Source: Firmicutes bacterium UBA4845 (GTDB lineage: Bacteria; Bacillota; Clostridia; Tissierellales; Sedimentibacteraceae). Taken from it: 31,615 nucleotides of DNA. A program made the position numbers and the translations under genes. Positions 1-8,004 of this stretch are shown here, in pieces. The notes below the pieces were generated by a model, which was not told the DNA's origin, did not search any database, and was given only the letters and a program-made list of their open reading frames with translations. The stretch spans positions 22,456 through 54,070 of the forward strand of contig DHER01000050.1 in assembly GCA_002399975.1 (NCBI GenBank), in the 5' to 3' direction. Position 1 is the first letter of the stretch, and every line of letters begins with the position of its first letter.

Positions 1-20
1 TATTTTTCTTATTCTCTTTT

Positions 21-1325
21 TTAATGTTTTTTTATTTTAATAAGCAATATTATAAATATAATTATTACCGGAACTAATACGGGAGATAAAGAGATAAAAT
101 GAACTACCAGGTTCTCAGCCCCTCTGGCAATTCTGTTTACTGTGTTGATGAAGCCATCTGCGGACCTTTTCCATATACCTTCTTCGCTTTTAAGATTAAA
201 ACCGGCTTCCATTACTTCTTCTACTTCCAGGCTTATAGTTGACATTGAAACTCTATCATCTATATCTTCTATACTTATATTGAGAGAATCAATTTCCGTT
301 CTGATTCTGCCAAGTTCATTTTCAATTTGAAGCATCTCTTCCACGGTAGCTGCTTTTTCAAACAACTCTCTTAATTTTTGTTCTTGAGCTTCAAGGTTTT
401 TAACCTTATTGTCCTTTTCATAATATTCTTTCGTAGCATCTGCTTCACTAATGTTCTTACTCCTGACTTCCGAAGTTCCCTCAATGTATCTTACTGTTTC
501 ATCGAATTTTTCTTTAGGTATACGTATCTTCAGATTTCCGTGCATGAGCTTATCATTTTCATATACCTGATAAACCTGAGTATTGTTGTTTTCTATATAG
601 CCGCCCAAGGATTCAATCTTTGACGTTATCTCATCTACGAACTTTCCATAGTCATTTGTCCTGGAATAAATATTTCCGGTCTTAATAATTTTTATTTCCT
701 TGTCTTTTGCGTCCATTAAAGTTGTTGGGCCTTTTGAGTCTCCGGAACCTGCTGCTCCATATCCTGCGGTACTATTGTCTCCAACATCGGATGCAAAATA
801 TTCATTACCGTCATTATTATCATTACTGTCACTGCCGTCTCTAACTTCTGGAATAATCTTTGATTTTTCTTCAGACTTTGCCTCCTCCTGTGGAGCACGA
901 GCTTCCTCGGAGGAATTGTATGCGATATTCCTGTTCGGAGCCCACGCTCCTCCTCTGTTCATTCCATATACAAGGACTACCACAACCAAGGCCGCAGCAA
1001 TTCCGGCGTATTTTACCCATCTGAACCTGTTTACTTTCACTTTGGACAATTTTTCATGTCCCTTAATTTCTGATATTTCAGATACATCAGACATTTTAGC
1101 CTGCTTAGCGTTCAAAAGTTTATCTTTAAGTCTCTTGCAATATCCAACAGGCGGCTCTTCTTTCGGCAGCTCCCTCAGCGTTTTTATCATTTTCTTGTAT
1201 TCCTCTAATTCTTTACTGCAATCAGAACAAGTTTTAAAATGCTCATCCATTAATTTTTTTTCATCTTCGCTTAGTTCACCGTCAATATACAAGGATAAAT
1301 TATCCCTTACTTCATTGCAATTCAT
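21..1325 (-). CDS. Membrane anti-sigma factor with zinc-finger and DUF4349 domain
   Basis: This 434-residue protein probably holds the adjacent ECF sigma factor inactive at the membrane. Residues 1-40 form a zf-HC2-like anti-sigma module with C3, H29, C33 and C36 (HFKTCSDC). A membrane segment lies at about 104-121, followed by a low-complexity acidic/Asn/Gly linker (about 130-200). A DUF4349 domain (about 210-430) contains a charged coiled coil near 300-350 and ends in a second membrane helix (about 408-430) with a KIKKH tail. The start is supported by GGCGGTGAG just upstream. It lies 12 nt downstream of the sigma gene, so the two are co-transcribed. DUF4349 is probably the outside sensor part. 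The pairing with the sigma factor is inferred from family and context; the signal sensed is unknown. Confidence 0.85.
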   Translation of the reverse strand: MNCNEVRDNLSLYIDGELSEDEKKLMDEHFKTCSDCSKELEEYKKMIKTLRELPKEEPPVGYCKRLKDKLLNAKQAKMSDVSEISEIKGHEKLSKVKVNRFRWVKYAGIAAALVVVVLVYGMNRGGAWAPNRNIAYNSSEEARAPQEEAKSEEKSKIIPEVRDGSDSNDNNDGNEYFASDVGDNSTAGYGAAGSGDSKGPTTLMDAKDKEIKIIKTGNIYSRTNDYGKFVDEITSKIESLGGYIENNNTQVYQVYENDKLMHGNLKIRIPKEKFDETVRYIEGTSEVRSKNISEADATKEYYEKDNKVKNLEAQEQKLRELFEKAATVEEMLQIENELGRIRTEIDSLNISIEDIDDRVSMSTISLEVEEVMEAGFNLKSEEGIWKRSADGFINTVNRIARGAENLVVHFISLSPVLVPVIIIFIILLIKIKKH

Positions 1326-1337
1326 AATCTCACCGCC

Positions 1338-1919
1338 TTAACACTGAATTTTCTGCTCATTTTCTATTATTCCCTTCAAATTTTTTCTTGCCCTATTAAG
1401 TCTGGATTTTACAGTTCCCAAATTGCAAGATAAAATTTCTGCTATTTCACTGTAGGAGAATCCTTGAATATCTCTTAGAATAATAATATTTTTATAATTG
1501 TCATCCAATTTATTTACCGCATTATTGACAAGACTACTGTTGAAGTTTTTTTCAATCAAAATATCAGGATTGCCGGAATTATCGGCAATTTCTCTGTGAA
1601 GCCGGTTATTTTCTCCTAAATCTATGTTTTCATCAATTGAAACTGTGCTGATGTTTTTCTTTCTTTTAAAATCAATACATGTATTTACTACAATTCTGTA
1701 TAGCCAGACCTTAAAAGTTGACTGCATGTTAAAATTATGTATGTTAATATAAGCTTTAATTAATGCTTCTTGTGATGCGTCCTCAGCATCTTGAATATTA
1801 CGAAGCATTCCCCAAGCTATGTTATATGCGTTTTTCTTATAGTCCCTTATAAGTTCTTCGAAAGCATCCACATCTCCTTTCCGGCTTTGCTCTACAAGCA
1901 ACAGTTCACTGTTTCTCAT
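1338..1919 (-). CDS. ECF-type RNA polymerase sigma factor (sigma-70 family, SigW-like)
   Basis: This 193-residue protein has the two domains of an ECF sigma factor. Sigma region 2 spans about residues 20-90 and includes GMLRNIQDAEDASQEALIKA, the core-binding and -10 recognition helices. Region 4 spans about 130-185, with the helix-turn-helix GFSYSEIAEILSCNLGTVKS that reads the -35 element. There is no region 3 or sigma-1.1, and the length is normal for the family. The ATG follows GAGGTGAGAGA. A GGAAC-N16-CGTC promoter 28 nt upstream suggests the factor transcribes its own gene. The downstream anti-sigma gene completes the usual operon. Confidence 0.93.
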   Translation of the reverse strand: MRNSELLLVEQSRKGDVDAFEELIRDYKKNAYNIAWGMLRNIQDAEDASQEALIKAYINIHNFNMQSTFKVWLYRIVVNTCIDFKRKKNISTVSIDENIDLGENNRLHREIADNSGNPDILIEKNFNSSLVNNAVNKLDDNYKNIIILRDIQGFSYSEIAEILSCNLGTVKSRLNRARKNLKGIIENEQKIQC

Positions 1920-1947
1920 TCTCTCACCTCATTCGGTTATAATATAA

Positions 1948-1972
1948 GACGTTAAATTGCTTTTTTTGTTCC
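1948..1972 (-). promoter_or_regulatory. ECF sigma-dependent promoter (autoregulation)
   Basis: On the minus strand a GGAAC -35 element (1968-1972) is followed after exactly 16 nt by CGTC (1948-1951), 28 nt upstream of the sigma factor ATG. This is the classic ECF/SigW-type promoter. The same motif and spacing recur at 21613-21637. Assignment to the adjacent sigma factor is inference. Confidence 0.75.
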
Positions 1973-2298
1973 AAAAAATCAGTTATAAATTAAAAACATA
2001 TTTAAAACTATTAAAAATCAAATAGTCAAGCTGCAGAATGGGTAATACATGTAGACAATAATGCATTTCATACTATAAGCTTAATTTACGGAATTTACAA
2101 AAAATTGTCTTTTGACACTGAACATTATTATAACATTCGCAATGTTTAATATCAACAAAAAGCAGTCCTTTCAAAACGTAAAGTTATTAGTATTATGAAG
2201 TAATGTTCCGTTCACATTACACATTCAACAGTTATAATTCTAAATGCAGATGCATCTAGAGTTAATAATATTAAATATTTAACAGCTTAAAAATTAAT
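1973..2298. other. AT-rich intergenic region with one dyad
   Basis: Nothing between the divergent sigma and Lrp genes looks coding. The only clear structure is an inverted repeat at 2200-2220, GTAATGT-N7-ACATTAC, which could be an operator; no regulator can be assigned. No RNA gene was recognised. Confidence 0.4.
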
Positions 2299-2327
2299 TT
2301 GCAAATCATTGCCTGCTGTGCTATATT
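2299..2327 (+). promoter_or_regulatory. Sigma-A promoter of the Lrp/AsnC gene
   Basis: TTGCAA (2299-2304), a 17-nt spacer and TATATT (2322-2327) lie about 50 nt upstream of the ATG at 2378. The match is good but not perfect; no mapped start supports it. Confidence 0.55.
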
Positions 2328-2377
2328 AAAACTGTTTCATAAACAAATATTACTATCTGAAATATAAGAGGTATAAA

Positions 2378-2812
2378 ATGGATTCGTTAGATATGCAAAT
2401 AATTGAGAATATTGAAAAAGAAGGAAGGATTTCACACGAAGAACTATCTAAACGTTTAAATTTATCTAGGCCGGCAATCCACAACAGAGTAACCAAACTT
2501 GAGGATCAAGGCATTATTTCTGGATACAGAGGATTAATAAACTGGAGTAAACTTGGCTATACAACAAATGCCATGATTTCTCTTAAAGTTAGAACAACTA
2601 ATTATGACAAATTATTAGAGGAATTGAAAGGACTTGAAGTAACGGATTTGGTAATTGAAGAATGCCATATAGTTACGGGAACGTGGTGCATATTAATGAA
2701 GATAAGATGCAAATCACCTCTTAAATTAAAGGCATTGCAGGATGAACTTCATAAAATAGACAGCATTAAGGAATCTTCAACATCGCTTATATTGTCATCA
2801 CTTTGTGATTAA
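2378..2812 (+). CDS. Lrp/AsnC family transcriptional regulator
   Basis: This 144-residue protein has an AsnC-type N-terminal winged helix-turn-helix (residues about 3-60, with ISHEELSKRLNLSRPAIHNRV as the recognition region). A C-terminal RAM-like effector/oligomerisation domain follows (about 65-140, including the VIEECHIVTGTWCILMKI strand-turn-strand). Length is typical. AGAGG precedes the start. It stands alone, divergent from the ECF operon and convergent with the FMN-binding lipoprotein, so its targets and amino-acid effector cannot be inferred from context. Its stop codon touches the strong terminator downstream. Confidence 0.9.
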   Translation: MDSLDMQIIENIEKEGRISHEELSKRLNLSRPAIHNRVTKLEDQGIISGYRGLINWSKLGYTTNAMISLKVRTTNYDKLLEELKGLEVTDLVIEECHIVTGTWCILMKIRCKSPLKLKALQDELHKIDSIKESSTSLILSSLCD

Positions 2813-2848
2813 ACTGTAAAAGGCCGGCTAAGCCGGCCTTTTACAGTT
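2812..2848. terminator. Strong bidirectional terminator
   Basis: A near-perfect 18-bp inverted repeat has GC core GGCCGGC-TAA-GCCGGCC, flanked by CTGTAAAA and TTTTACAG so that each strand ends in a U-rich tract. It separates the convergent Lrp gene and FMN-binding lipoprotein gene and serves both. Confidence 0.9.
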
Positions 2849-2857
2849 CCATATTCT

Positions 2858-3376
2858 CTATTGTTTCCCTTTTAATGCCTTGTCAACCGCTTCTTTTATA
2901 GCATTACTTGTAACGGTTGCACCTGAAACTGCTTCAACATCTGTAGAATCCGCCTCTTCAATTTTACCCGGAAGTTCTTCTATTGCTTTAGAACCAACTC
3001 CTTCACTTTCTTCATCTCCAATAGCTTCTACAGAAACAATATCGTCACCATTTACCTCAACATTTACTCTTACTTCTCCCCCATAACCCTGGGCTGTTCC
3101 GGTCAACTTTTGATTATCATTGTTCCCGGTTATGTCGTCTACGTCCGGCATATTTTCATTATTACCGTCCGGAATTATACCGTCGTTATTTCCGTTATTA
3201 TTATTATCCGGTAAATTTCTGTTGTCATCATTTAAATCACCATCAAGGTCACCTACATTTCCATTGTTGTCTTCTACTCTTCCGTTATTATCGTCTACAT
3301 TCCCATTTCCATTCGTACATGCAACTATGCTGAAAAGCATTAATGCAGATACTAATATCAATGCTAATTTTTTCAT
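2858..3376 (-). CDS. FMN-binding lipoprotein (predicted ApbE-flavinylated)
   Basis: This 172-residue lipoprotein has a signal peptide ending in lipobox SIVAC (Cys20). A 70-residue Asn/Asp/Gly-rich linker, built of imperfect GNVDDNNGR-type repeats, probably projects the domain from the membrane. The C-terminal FMN-binding domain (about 92-170) contains SGAT at 151-154, followed by VTSNAI. In RnfG/NqrC-like proteins the Thr of this motif carries covalent FMN attached by ApbE. The start at 3376 was chosen because GGAGG lies 7 nt upstream; the longer frame from 3388 has no ribosome site. The protein likely takes part in electron transfer at the cell surface. The partner is unknown, but a second flavoprotein with the same domain is at 12557-14407. 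Confidence 0.85.
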   Translation of the reverse strand: MKKLALILVSALMLFSIVACTNGNGNVDDNNGRVEDNNGNVGDLDGDLNDDNRNLPDNNNNGNNDGIIPDGNNENMPDVDDITGNNDNQKLTGTAQGYGGEVRVNVEVNGDDIVSVEAIGDEESEGVGSKAIEELPGKIEEADSTDVEAVSGATVTSNAIKEAVDKALKGKQ

Positions 3377-3437
3377 AATAGCCTCCATTTATAAATTTAA
3401 ATATCACAGATAGTATAACCATAATTATTCCAAACAT

Positions 3438-3460
3438 TAAAAAATTAATATTTTATTAAT
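3438..3460 (-). terminator. Possible weak terminator
   Basis: The dyad ATTAATA-N3-TATTAAT (3444-3460) is followed on the minus strand by six T. It sits between the peptidase-like gene and the FMN-binding lipoprotein gene. The stem is all A/T, so termination would be weak. Confidence 0.3.
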
Positions 3461-3500
3461 AAGTTTGTATCTTTTTCCCATTTAAGGTTATTTTTTCTGA

Positions 3501-4118
3501 CTATTCGGCAAATGAAAATGAAATAAAGCCTCCGCCAAGTGTGGTGGTTTTGTACCACAGCAGCAAATTAATTGTTTTTTTCATACCTTCATCTAAAATT
3601 TCTGCATATGCTTTACTTAAGTCCTCTTCAAATTCAATAGAAATCAATGTTACCCAATGCCATTTGTCAAGTAATTTTTCTTCTCCGTTGCACAAGTTCA
3701 AAAATGCTAAAGGAACATCATTCTCCAACGAATTTTTTATAAAATTTATTATTTTTTTAAAAGCCGGGCGTATTTCTTTTTTCTCCGGCACATCAACTGC
3801 ATCGTATAGCAGTTTAATACCCTTGCTGTCAGCAAATGAAACCAGTCCTTTATAGAAAACATTTGTTGTATTGACGCCCCTCATTGTAGGTGTAATATAT
3901 TCCCACATTTCATTCATTAATTTTACACAATTATTTTTGCCGGTTCCGATTTCCTTCCTATAATACATTATAATATTAGCAGCAGCAGTAGGACCGCAGC
4001 CAGCCATTCTCTTCCAGGCTTTTTTATACCATTCCTGATTGCAGCCGCAATATTTTTCATTTGTATTTTCATCCAGAACTTCAAAATATTCAGGATTTCT
4101 AATCGATGCTTTTATCAT
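3501..4118 (-). CDS. Putative papain-fold / C39-like cysteine peptidase
   Basis: This is a soluble protein of 205 residues with no signal peptide or membrane helix. AGCGPTAAANIIMYY (about residues 39-53) resembles the active-site Cys helix of C39-like peptidases. WHWVTLISI (about 155-163) could supply the His, and AEILDEG (about 174-180) a possible Asp. An N-terminal CGC motif is also present. Start 4118 was preferred over 4130 because GGTGAG lies just before it and nothing lies before the longer start. The gene stands alone, with no ABC exporter or bacteriocin precursor beside it. Catalytic activity is inferred from these motifs only; it could be an inactive member of the fold. Confidence 0.5.
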   Translation of the reverse strand: MIKASIRNPEYFEVLDENTNEKYCGCNQEWYKKAWKRMAGCGPTAAANIIMYYRKEIGTGKNNCVKLMNEMWEYITPTMRGVNTTNVFYKGLVSFADSKGIKLLYDAVDVPEKKEIRPAFKKIINFIKNSLENDVPLAFLNLCNGEEKLLDKWHWVTLISIEFEEDLSKAYAEILDEGMKKTINLLLWYKTTTLGGGFISFSFAE

Positions 4119-4309
4119 TTCGCTCACCATTCAGTTCTAAATTAAATTTAAATTTTAAGTCTTATCAGCTTTACACCGATACAATAAATATATATTGGTT
4201 AAAGACATCAGTCTTTGTTTCATTAGCATATTAATTATATCATACTTTTAATTTATTTTTTCTTAATTTTCAGTATAAATCCTGCTATTGAATTTGAACC
4301 CTTTTTCGA

Positions 4310-4338
4310 TTGACATTTCCAGTGTTTGGGATTATAAT
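4310..4338 (+). promoter_or_regulatory. Consensus sigma-A promoter of the ribose-type operon
   Basis: TTGACA (4310-4315) and TATAAT (4333-4338), both perfect, are separated by 17 nt. Transcription should start near 4345, inside the operator that follows. A full-consensus promoter with an operator on its start site suits a gene set that is strong but tightly repressed. Confidence 0.88.
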
Positions 4339-4342
4339 TCAG

Positions 4343-4354
4343 TTAAACGTTTAA
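4343..4354 (+). promoter_or_regulatory. LacI-family operator
   Basis: The perfect 12-bp palindrome TTAAACGTTTAA has the central CG typical of LacI/RbsR-family sites. It overlaps the predicted transcription start, 19 nt before the regulator ATG, so the regulator probably represses its own operon. No second copy was found upstream of the ATPase gene. Confidence 0.75.
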
Positions 4355-4372
4355 ACTAAAGGTATCAGCATT

Positions 4373-5386
4373 ATGAAAATAACTATAAAGGAAATTGCAA
4401 AAGAAGCAGGGGTGTCCACTGCCACCGTTTCAATGATTTTAAACAATAAGGATAAGCATATTACCAATGCTACACGCATGAGGGTTTTGGAAACCGTAAA
4501 AAAATACAATTATGTTCCCAATGCCATGGCAGGCAGCCTGGTTACACAACGGACACACATTATAGGACTAATACTGCCTGACATAACAAACCCCTTTTTT
4601 CCGGGCATTGCAAGAGGTGCTGAGGACAAAGCAAATGAATCAGGATACAGTTTAATTTTTTGTAATACAGACGATAATTTAGAAGTTGAGGAAAGATATA
4701 TACAATCACTTACTAATAAAATGGCAGATGGAATAATAATTGCACATTCCTCAAATAGTTCAAAAATGCCTGAAATTTTAGGAAGATGCCAAATTCCCAT
4801 AATTTTAATTGACAGAGACTTTAAATCCGATAATGTCTTAGGCAAGGTATTGGTTAACAACTTCCAGGGTTCATATAATGCAGTTGTATATATGCTGAAC
4901 ATGGGATATAAAAAAATAGCATATCTTTCAGGGCCATTGAAAACACAAACAGCACAGGGAAGATTGGACGGATATAAAAACGCTTTATTAGACAACTGCC
5001 TTAAATATAACGAAGAATTAGTAAAATCCGGAGAATACAGAATTGAATGGGGCAGAAAAGGTGTAAATGATTTGCTGTCTGAAAATAAAAATTTTGATGC
5101 CATCTTGTGCGGAAACGACCTTATTGCTATCGGAGCAATGAAAGAATTAAAGAAAAACGGATTCAATATTCCCAAAGATGCAGGAGTTATGGGATTTGAC
5201 GACATTTATATGGCAGGGCTCGTAGACCCTCCACTTACCACAGTAAGGCAGCCAAATTACAATATGGGATACAAAGCAATGGAATTATTATTGGAAAACT
5301 TAAACGTAACGAATAAAAACGACTGCCAAAAAAGCATAAAAACTATTACGCTAACGACAAAAATAATTGAAAGACTTTCAACATAA
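4373..5386 (+). CDS. LacI-family transcriptional repressor of the sugar operon
   Basis: This 337-residue protein has the LacI helix-turn-helix and hinge at residues 2-55 (IKEIAKEAGVSTATVSMILNN, then NYVPNAMA). The rest is a periplasmic-binding-protein-like effector domain (about 60-335, beginning IIGLILPDITNPFFPGIARG). This is the standard layout and length. It is the first gene of the CUT2 transporter operon and probably corresponds to RbsR. Its own start site is overlapped by the palindromic operator, which indicates autoregulation. Ribose as effector is inferred from the transporter type only. Confidence 0.9.
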   Translation: MKITIKEIAKEAGVSTATVSMILNNKDKHITNATRMRVLETVKKYNYVPNAMAGSLVTQRTHIIGLILPDITNPFFPGIARGAEDKANESGYSLIFCNTDDNLEVEERYIQSLTNKMADGIIIAHSSNSSKMPEILGRCQIPIILIDRDFKSDNVLGKVLVNNFQGSYNAVVYMLNMGYKKIAYLSGPLKTQTAQGRLDGYKNALLDNCLKYNEELVKSGEYRIEWGRKGVNDLLSENKNFDAILCGNDLIAIGAMKELKKNGFNIPKDAGVMGFDDIYMAGLVDPPLTTVRQPNYNMGYKAMELLLENLNVTNKNDCQKSIKTITLTTKIIERLST

Positions 5387-5525
5387 AAATTGAATATATC
5401 CACGATAAATTCAAATGAATAACATTAGGCTCTAATGCAATAATAAGAATCAATAAATATAATTTTTCTATTATTCTTGTTCCCAAAGTAAAATTTTAAG
5501 CTGCACAAAAAAGGGAGGTGGTCAG

Positions 5526-7028
5526 TTGAAAGACGCAGTAGTATCAATGAAACATATTACAAAGGAATTTTCCGGTGTTAAGGTGCTAAAAGACGTAAAT
5601 TTAAATATTTACAAAGGAAGTGTCATGGCACTTGTAGGTGAAAACGGTGCAGGAAAATCCACATTGATGAAAATACTCACAGGTGTCTACCTGAAAACAG
5701 AAGGTGAAATTTACCTAAATAACAAACCTGTGAACTTTACAGACACTCGCTCTTCTCAAAATGCTGGGATTGCGTTTATTCATCAGGAATTAAATCTTGT
5801 TAGAGATCTTTCAATCGGAGAAAATATATTTATTGGAAGAGAACCTGTATCAGGAAATGGTAGAATTCTTTGGAATAAAATTTACGAAAATTCAAAATAC
5901 TGGTTAAATAAAATAGGTTTGAAAGAAGATCCACGGGAGCTGGTCAGAAATTTAAGCGTAGGCAAGCAGCAGCTGATAGAAATAGCAAAAGCACTTTCCT
6001 TAGACGCAAAAATTATTATAATGGATGAACCAACTGGAGCCTTAACACCTGCAGAATCCGAAAAACTGTTTAGCGTCATAAAAGATTTGAAAAATAATGG
6101 TAAAAGCATTATCTACATATCCCACAGACTTCAGGAAATATTTCAAATATGCGACGATGTTACCATACTGAGAGATGGTGAACTGATAGATGAAAGGCCC
6201 ATTGAAGAACTCAATGAAGATAAAATAATTGAAATGATGGTGGGAAGAAAATTAAATGAACAATATCCACGAATTGAAACTACAGTCGGTAAAGAAATAC
6301 TAAAAGTTGAACACCTTTCAAACCAATTCGTAAAGGATATTTCATTTGAACTGAGACAGAAGGAAACTTTAGGAGTTGCCGGTTTAATGGGCTCTTTCAG
6401 AACTGAACTGATGCGAACAATTTATGGAATTTATCCATACACGGGAAAAATTTACTTAGACGGTTCAAAAACTGAAATCCGTTCTCCAAAGGATGCCTTG
6501 AACAAGGGAATAGCATACGTCACTGAAGACAGAAAAAACAACGGAATTATAGGTGGAATGAATGTTATGGAAAATATAACTTTATCTGCCCTTAAAAAAT
6601 TCCGGGGCCCTCTTGGATGGATCAACAATGATAAGGAAAAGTCATCAGCCGATAAATATATAAAGGATATGTCTATAAAAACTTCGGGAATAAATCAACT
6701 GCTGAAATATTTAAGCGGTGGCAACCAGCAAAAAGTGTCTATCGCAAAGAACCTTATCACAGAACCAAAAATCCTTATTTTGGATGAACCTACAAGAGGC
6801 GTCGATGTAGGTGCAAGGAAGGAGATTTATAATTTAATCAATAAATTTAAGTCGGAAGGCATGAGCATTATCGTCATATCATCCGATATTCCGGAAATAC
6901 TTGGGATCTGCGATCGTATCATAGTAATGCATGAAGGCGGGATTTCAGGATCTTTGGAGCAAAAAGACGCTGATCAGGAAACTATTATGACACTTGCTGT
7001 AGGAAAGGATGTGCACAACAATGAATAA
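5526..7028 (+). CDS. rbsA: Ribose-type (CUT2) sugar ABC transporter ATP-binding protein
   Basis: This 500-residue protein has two fused nucleotide-binding domains, as in RbsA/MglA/XylG. The first has Walker A GENGAGKST (38-46), signature LSVGKQQ and Walker B IIIMDEPTGAL. The second has a degenerate Walker A region (GLMGSFRTELMR) but a good LSGGNQQKVSIAK signature and ILILDEPTRGVDVG. A degenerate second site is normal for CUT2 ATPases. Translation begins at TTG 5526 after AGGGAGGTG. The protein powers sugar import with the permease and lipoprotein that follow. About 140 nt separate it from the regulator, with no clear promoter in between. Confidence 0.92.
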   Translation: MKDAVVSMKHITKEFSGVKVLKDVNLNIYKGSVMALVGENGAGKSTLMKILTGVYLKTEGEIYLNNKPVNFTDTRSSQNAGIAFIHQELNLVRDLSIGENIFIGREPVSGNGRILWNKIYENSKYWLNKIGLKEDPRELVRNLSVGKQQLIEIAKALSLDAKIIIMDEPTGALTPAESEKLFSVIKDLKNNGKSIIYISHRLQEIFQICDDVTILRDGELIDERPIEELNEDKIIEMMVGRKLNEQYPRIETTVGKEILKVEHLSNQFVKDISFELRQKETLGVAGLMGSFRTELMRTIYGIYPYTGKIYLDGSKTEIRSPKDALNKGIAYVTEDRKNNGIIGGMNVMENITLSALKKFRGPLGWINNDKEKSSADKYIKDMSIKTSGINQLLKYLSGGNQQKVSIAKNLITEPKILILDEPTRGVDVGARKEIYNLINKFKSEGMSIIVISSDIPEILGICDRIIVMHEGGISGSLEQKDADQETIMTLAVGKDVHNNE

Positions 7029-7968
7029 ATCAATTAATAAACTTCTTAAGAATAAACCACTAATAGTACTTCTTGTCACTTCTGTTATTATATCAATTCT
7101 TAATTCAAGGTTCCTAACCTGGAGCAATATTTTAACGGTTCTTAGGCAAACATCTATCAATGCCATAATTGCAACTGGAATGACCTTTGCAATATTAATA
7201 GGTGGAATAGACTTATCAGTCGGTTCGGTCTTCGGGTTGTGCGGTGCCATAGCCGCCTCCATGATTTCGTCAGGTACAAACGTGTTTGTTGTTGTCATAG
7301 TTTCTTTAATACTGGGGACGATAATAGGATTTTTTAACGGAACACTTATTACTTTCGGCCGTATGCAGCCTTTCATTGCCACCTTGGGCACTGTAACTTT
7401 GCTTCGCGGTTTCATTCTTGTCCTTACACAGGGCAAACCCATAAGTACAGGCAGTACCGAAGCATCTGCAGCATTTGGCAATATAGGATCCGGATTTTTA
7501 TGGTCAATACCAGTCCCGGTGTATATAATGATTTTGGTATTTATAGTCGCTTACTATATCTTAAATCACACACGCATAGGAAGATACATATATGCCACAG
7601 GTTCAAACGAGGAAGCAACCATGTATTCCGGAATAAATACGGATAAGGTAAAACTGTTTGTCTATTCCGTTTCAGGTATGACCGCAGCATTGGCCGGAAT
7701 ACTTATTACTGCAAGATTAGGCTCGGCTCAGCCTACAGCAGGAGCAGGATATGAACTTGATGCCATAGCAGCTGTTGTATTAGGCGGTACCAGTATGTCA
7801 GGAGGAATCGGCACAATTACAGGAACCGCAATCGGTGCTCTGATAATAGGAGTTTTAAACAACGCTCTTAATCTGATGCACGTATCATCCTACTACCAGG
7901 ATGTGGCCAAAGGTATTGTTATTCTAATTGCTGTACTCCTTGATAGAAAACAAAAACTATCAAGGTAA
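7021..7968 (+). CDS. rbsC: Ribose-type sugar ABC transporter permease
   Basis: This hydrophobic protein of 315 residues has 8-10 membrane segments and belongs to the BPD_transp_2 family. It carries family signatures such as TGMTFAILIGGIDLSVGSV, ALAGILITARLGSAQP and VVLGGTSMSGGIGTI. It overlaps the end of the ATPase gene by 8 nt, implying translational coupling. An alternative ATG at 7009, four codons upstream, is preceded by AGGAAAGG and cannot be excluded. Substrate is probably ribose or a related pentose/hexose. Neither rbsD nor rbsK is in the operon, so the kinase step must be encoded elsewhere or the sugar is different. Confidence 0.9.
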   Translation: MNKSINKLLKNKPLIVLLVTSVIISILNSRFLTWSNILTVLRQTSINAIIATGMTFAILIGGIDLSVGSVFGLCGAIAASMISSGTNVFVVVIVSLILGTIIGFFNGTLITFGRMQPFIATLGTVTLLRGFILVLTQGKPISTGSTEASAAFGNIGSGFLWSIPVPVYIMILVFIVAYYILNHTRIGRYIYATGSNEEATMYSGINTDKVKLFVYSVSGMTAALAGILITARLGSAQPTAGAGYELDAIAAVVLGGTSMSGGIGTITGTAIGALIIGVLNNALNLMHVSSYYQDVAKGIVILIAVLLDRKQKLSR

Positions 7969-8004
7969 TCAATAAATAATAATAATAAAATATGGAGGGA
8001 TTTT

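Noticed and set aside
700..1341. 213-codon frame opposite the anti-sigma gene
   Set aside because: It is antisense to a gene with clear domains and its Ser/Leu-rich composition is typical of a shadow frame.
4201..4216. Short hairpin AAAGAC-ATCA-GTCTTT
   Set aside because: Six base pairs, A/T-rich surroundings and no clear T-run or gene end; too weak to call a terminator or operator.
4510..5205. 231-codon frame opposite the LacI gene
   Set aside because: It lies entirely antisense to a well-supported regulator and has no recognisable domain or ribosome site.
5387..5525. Possible second LacI operator and promoter before rbsA
   Set aside because: No palindrome like TTAAACGTTTAA and no convincing -35/-10 pair; the transporter is best explained by read-through from the regulator promoter.
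7339..7363. GGAAC-N16-CGTA on the plus strand inside rbsC
   Set aside because: It resembles the ECF promoter but ends CGTA rather than CGTC and lies within a coding region with no gene start downstream.
6945..7481. 178-codon frame antisense to rbsA/rbsC
   Set aside because: Shadow of two well-supported genes; no domain of its own.
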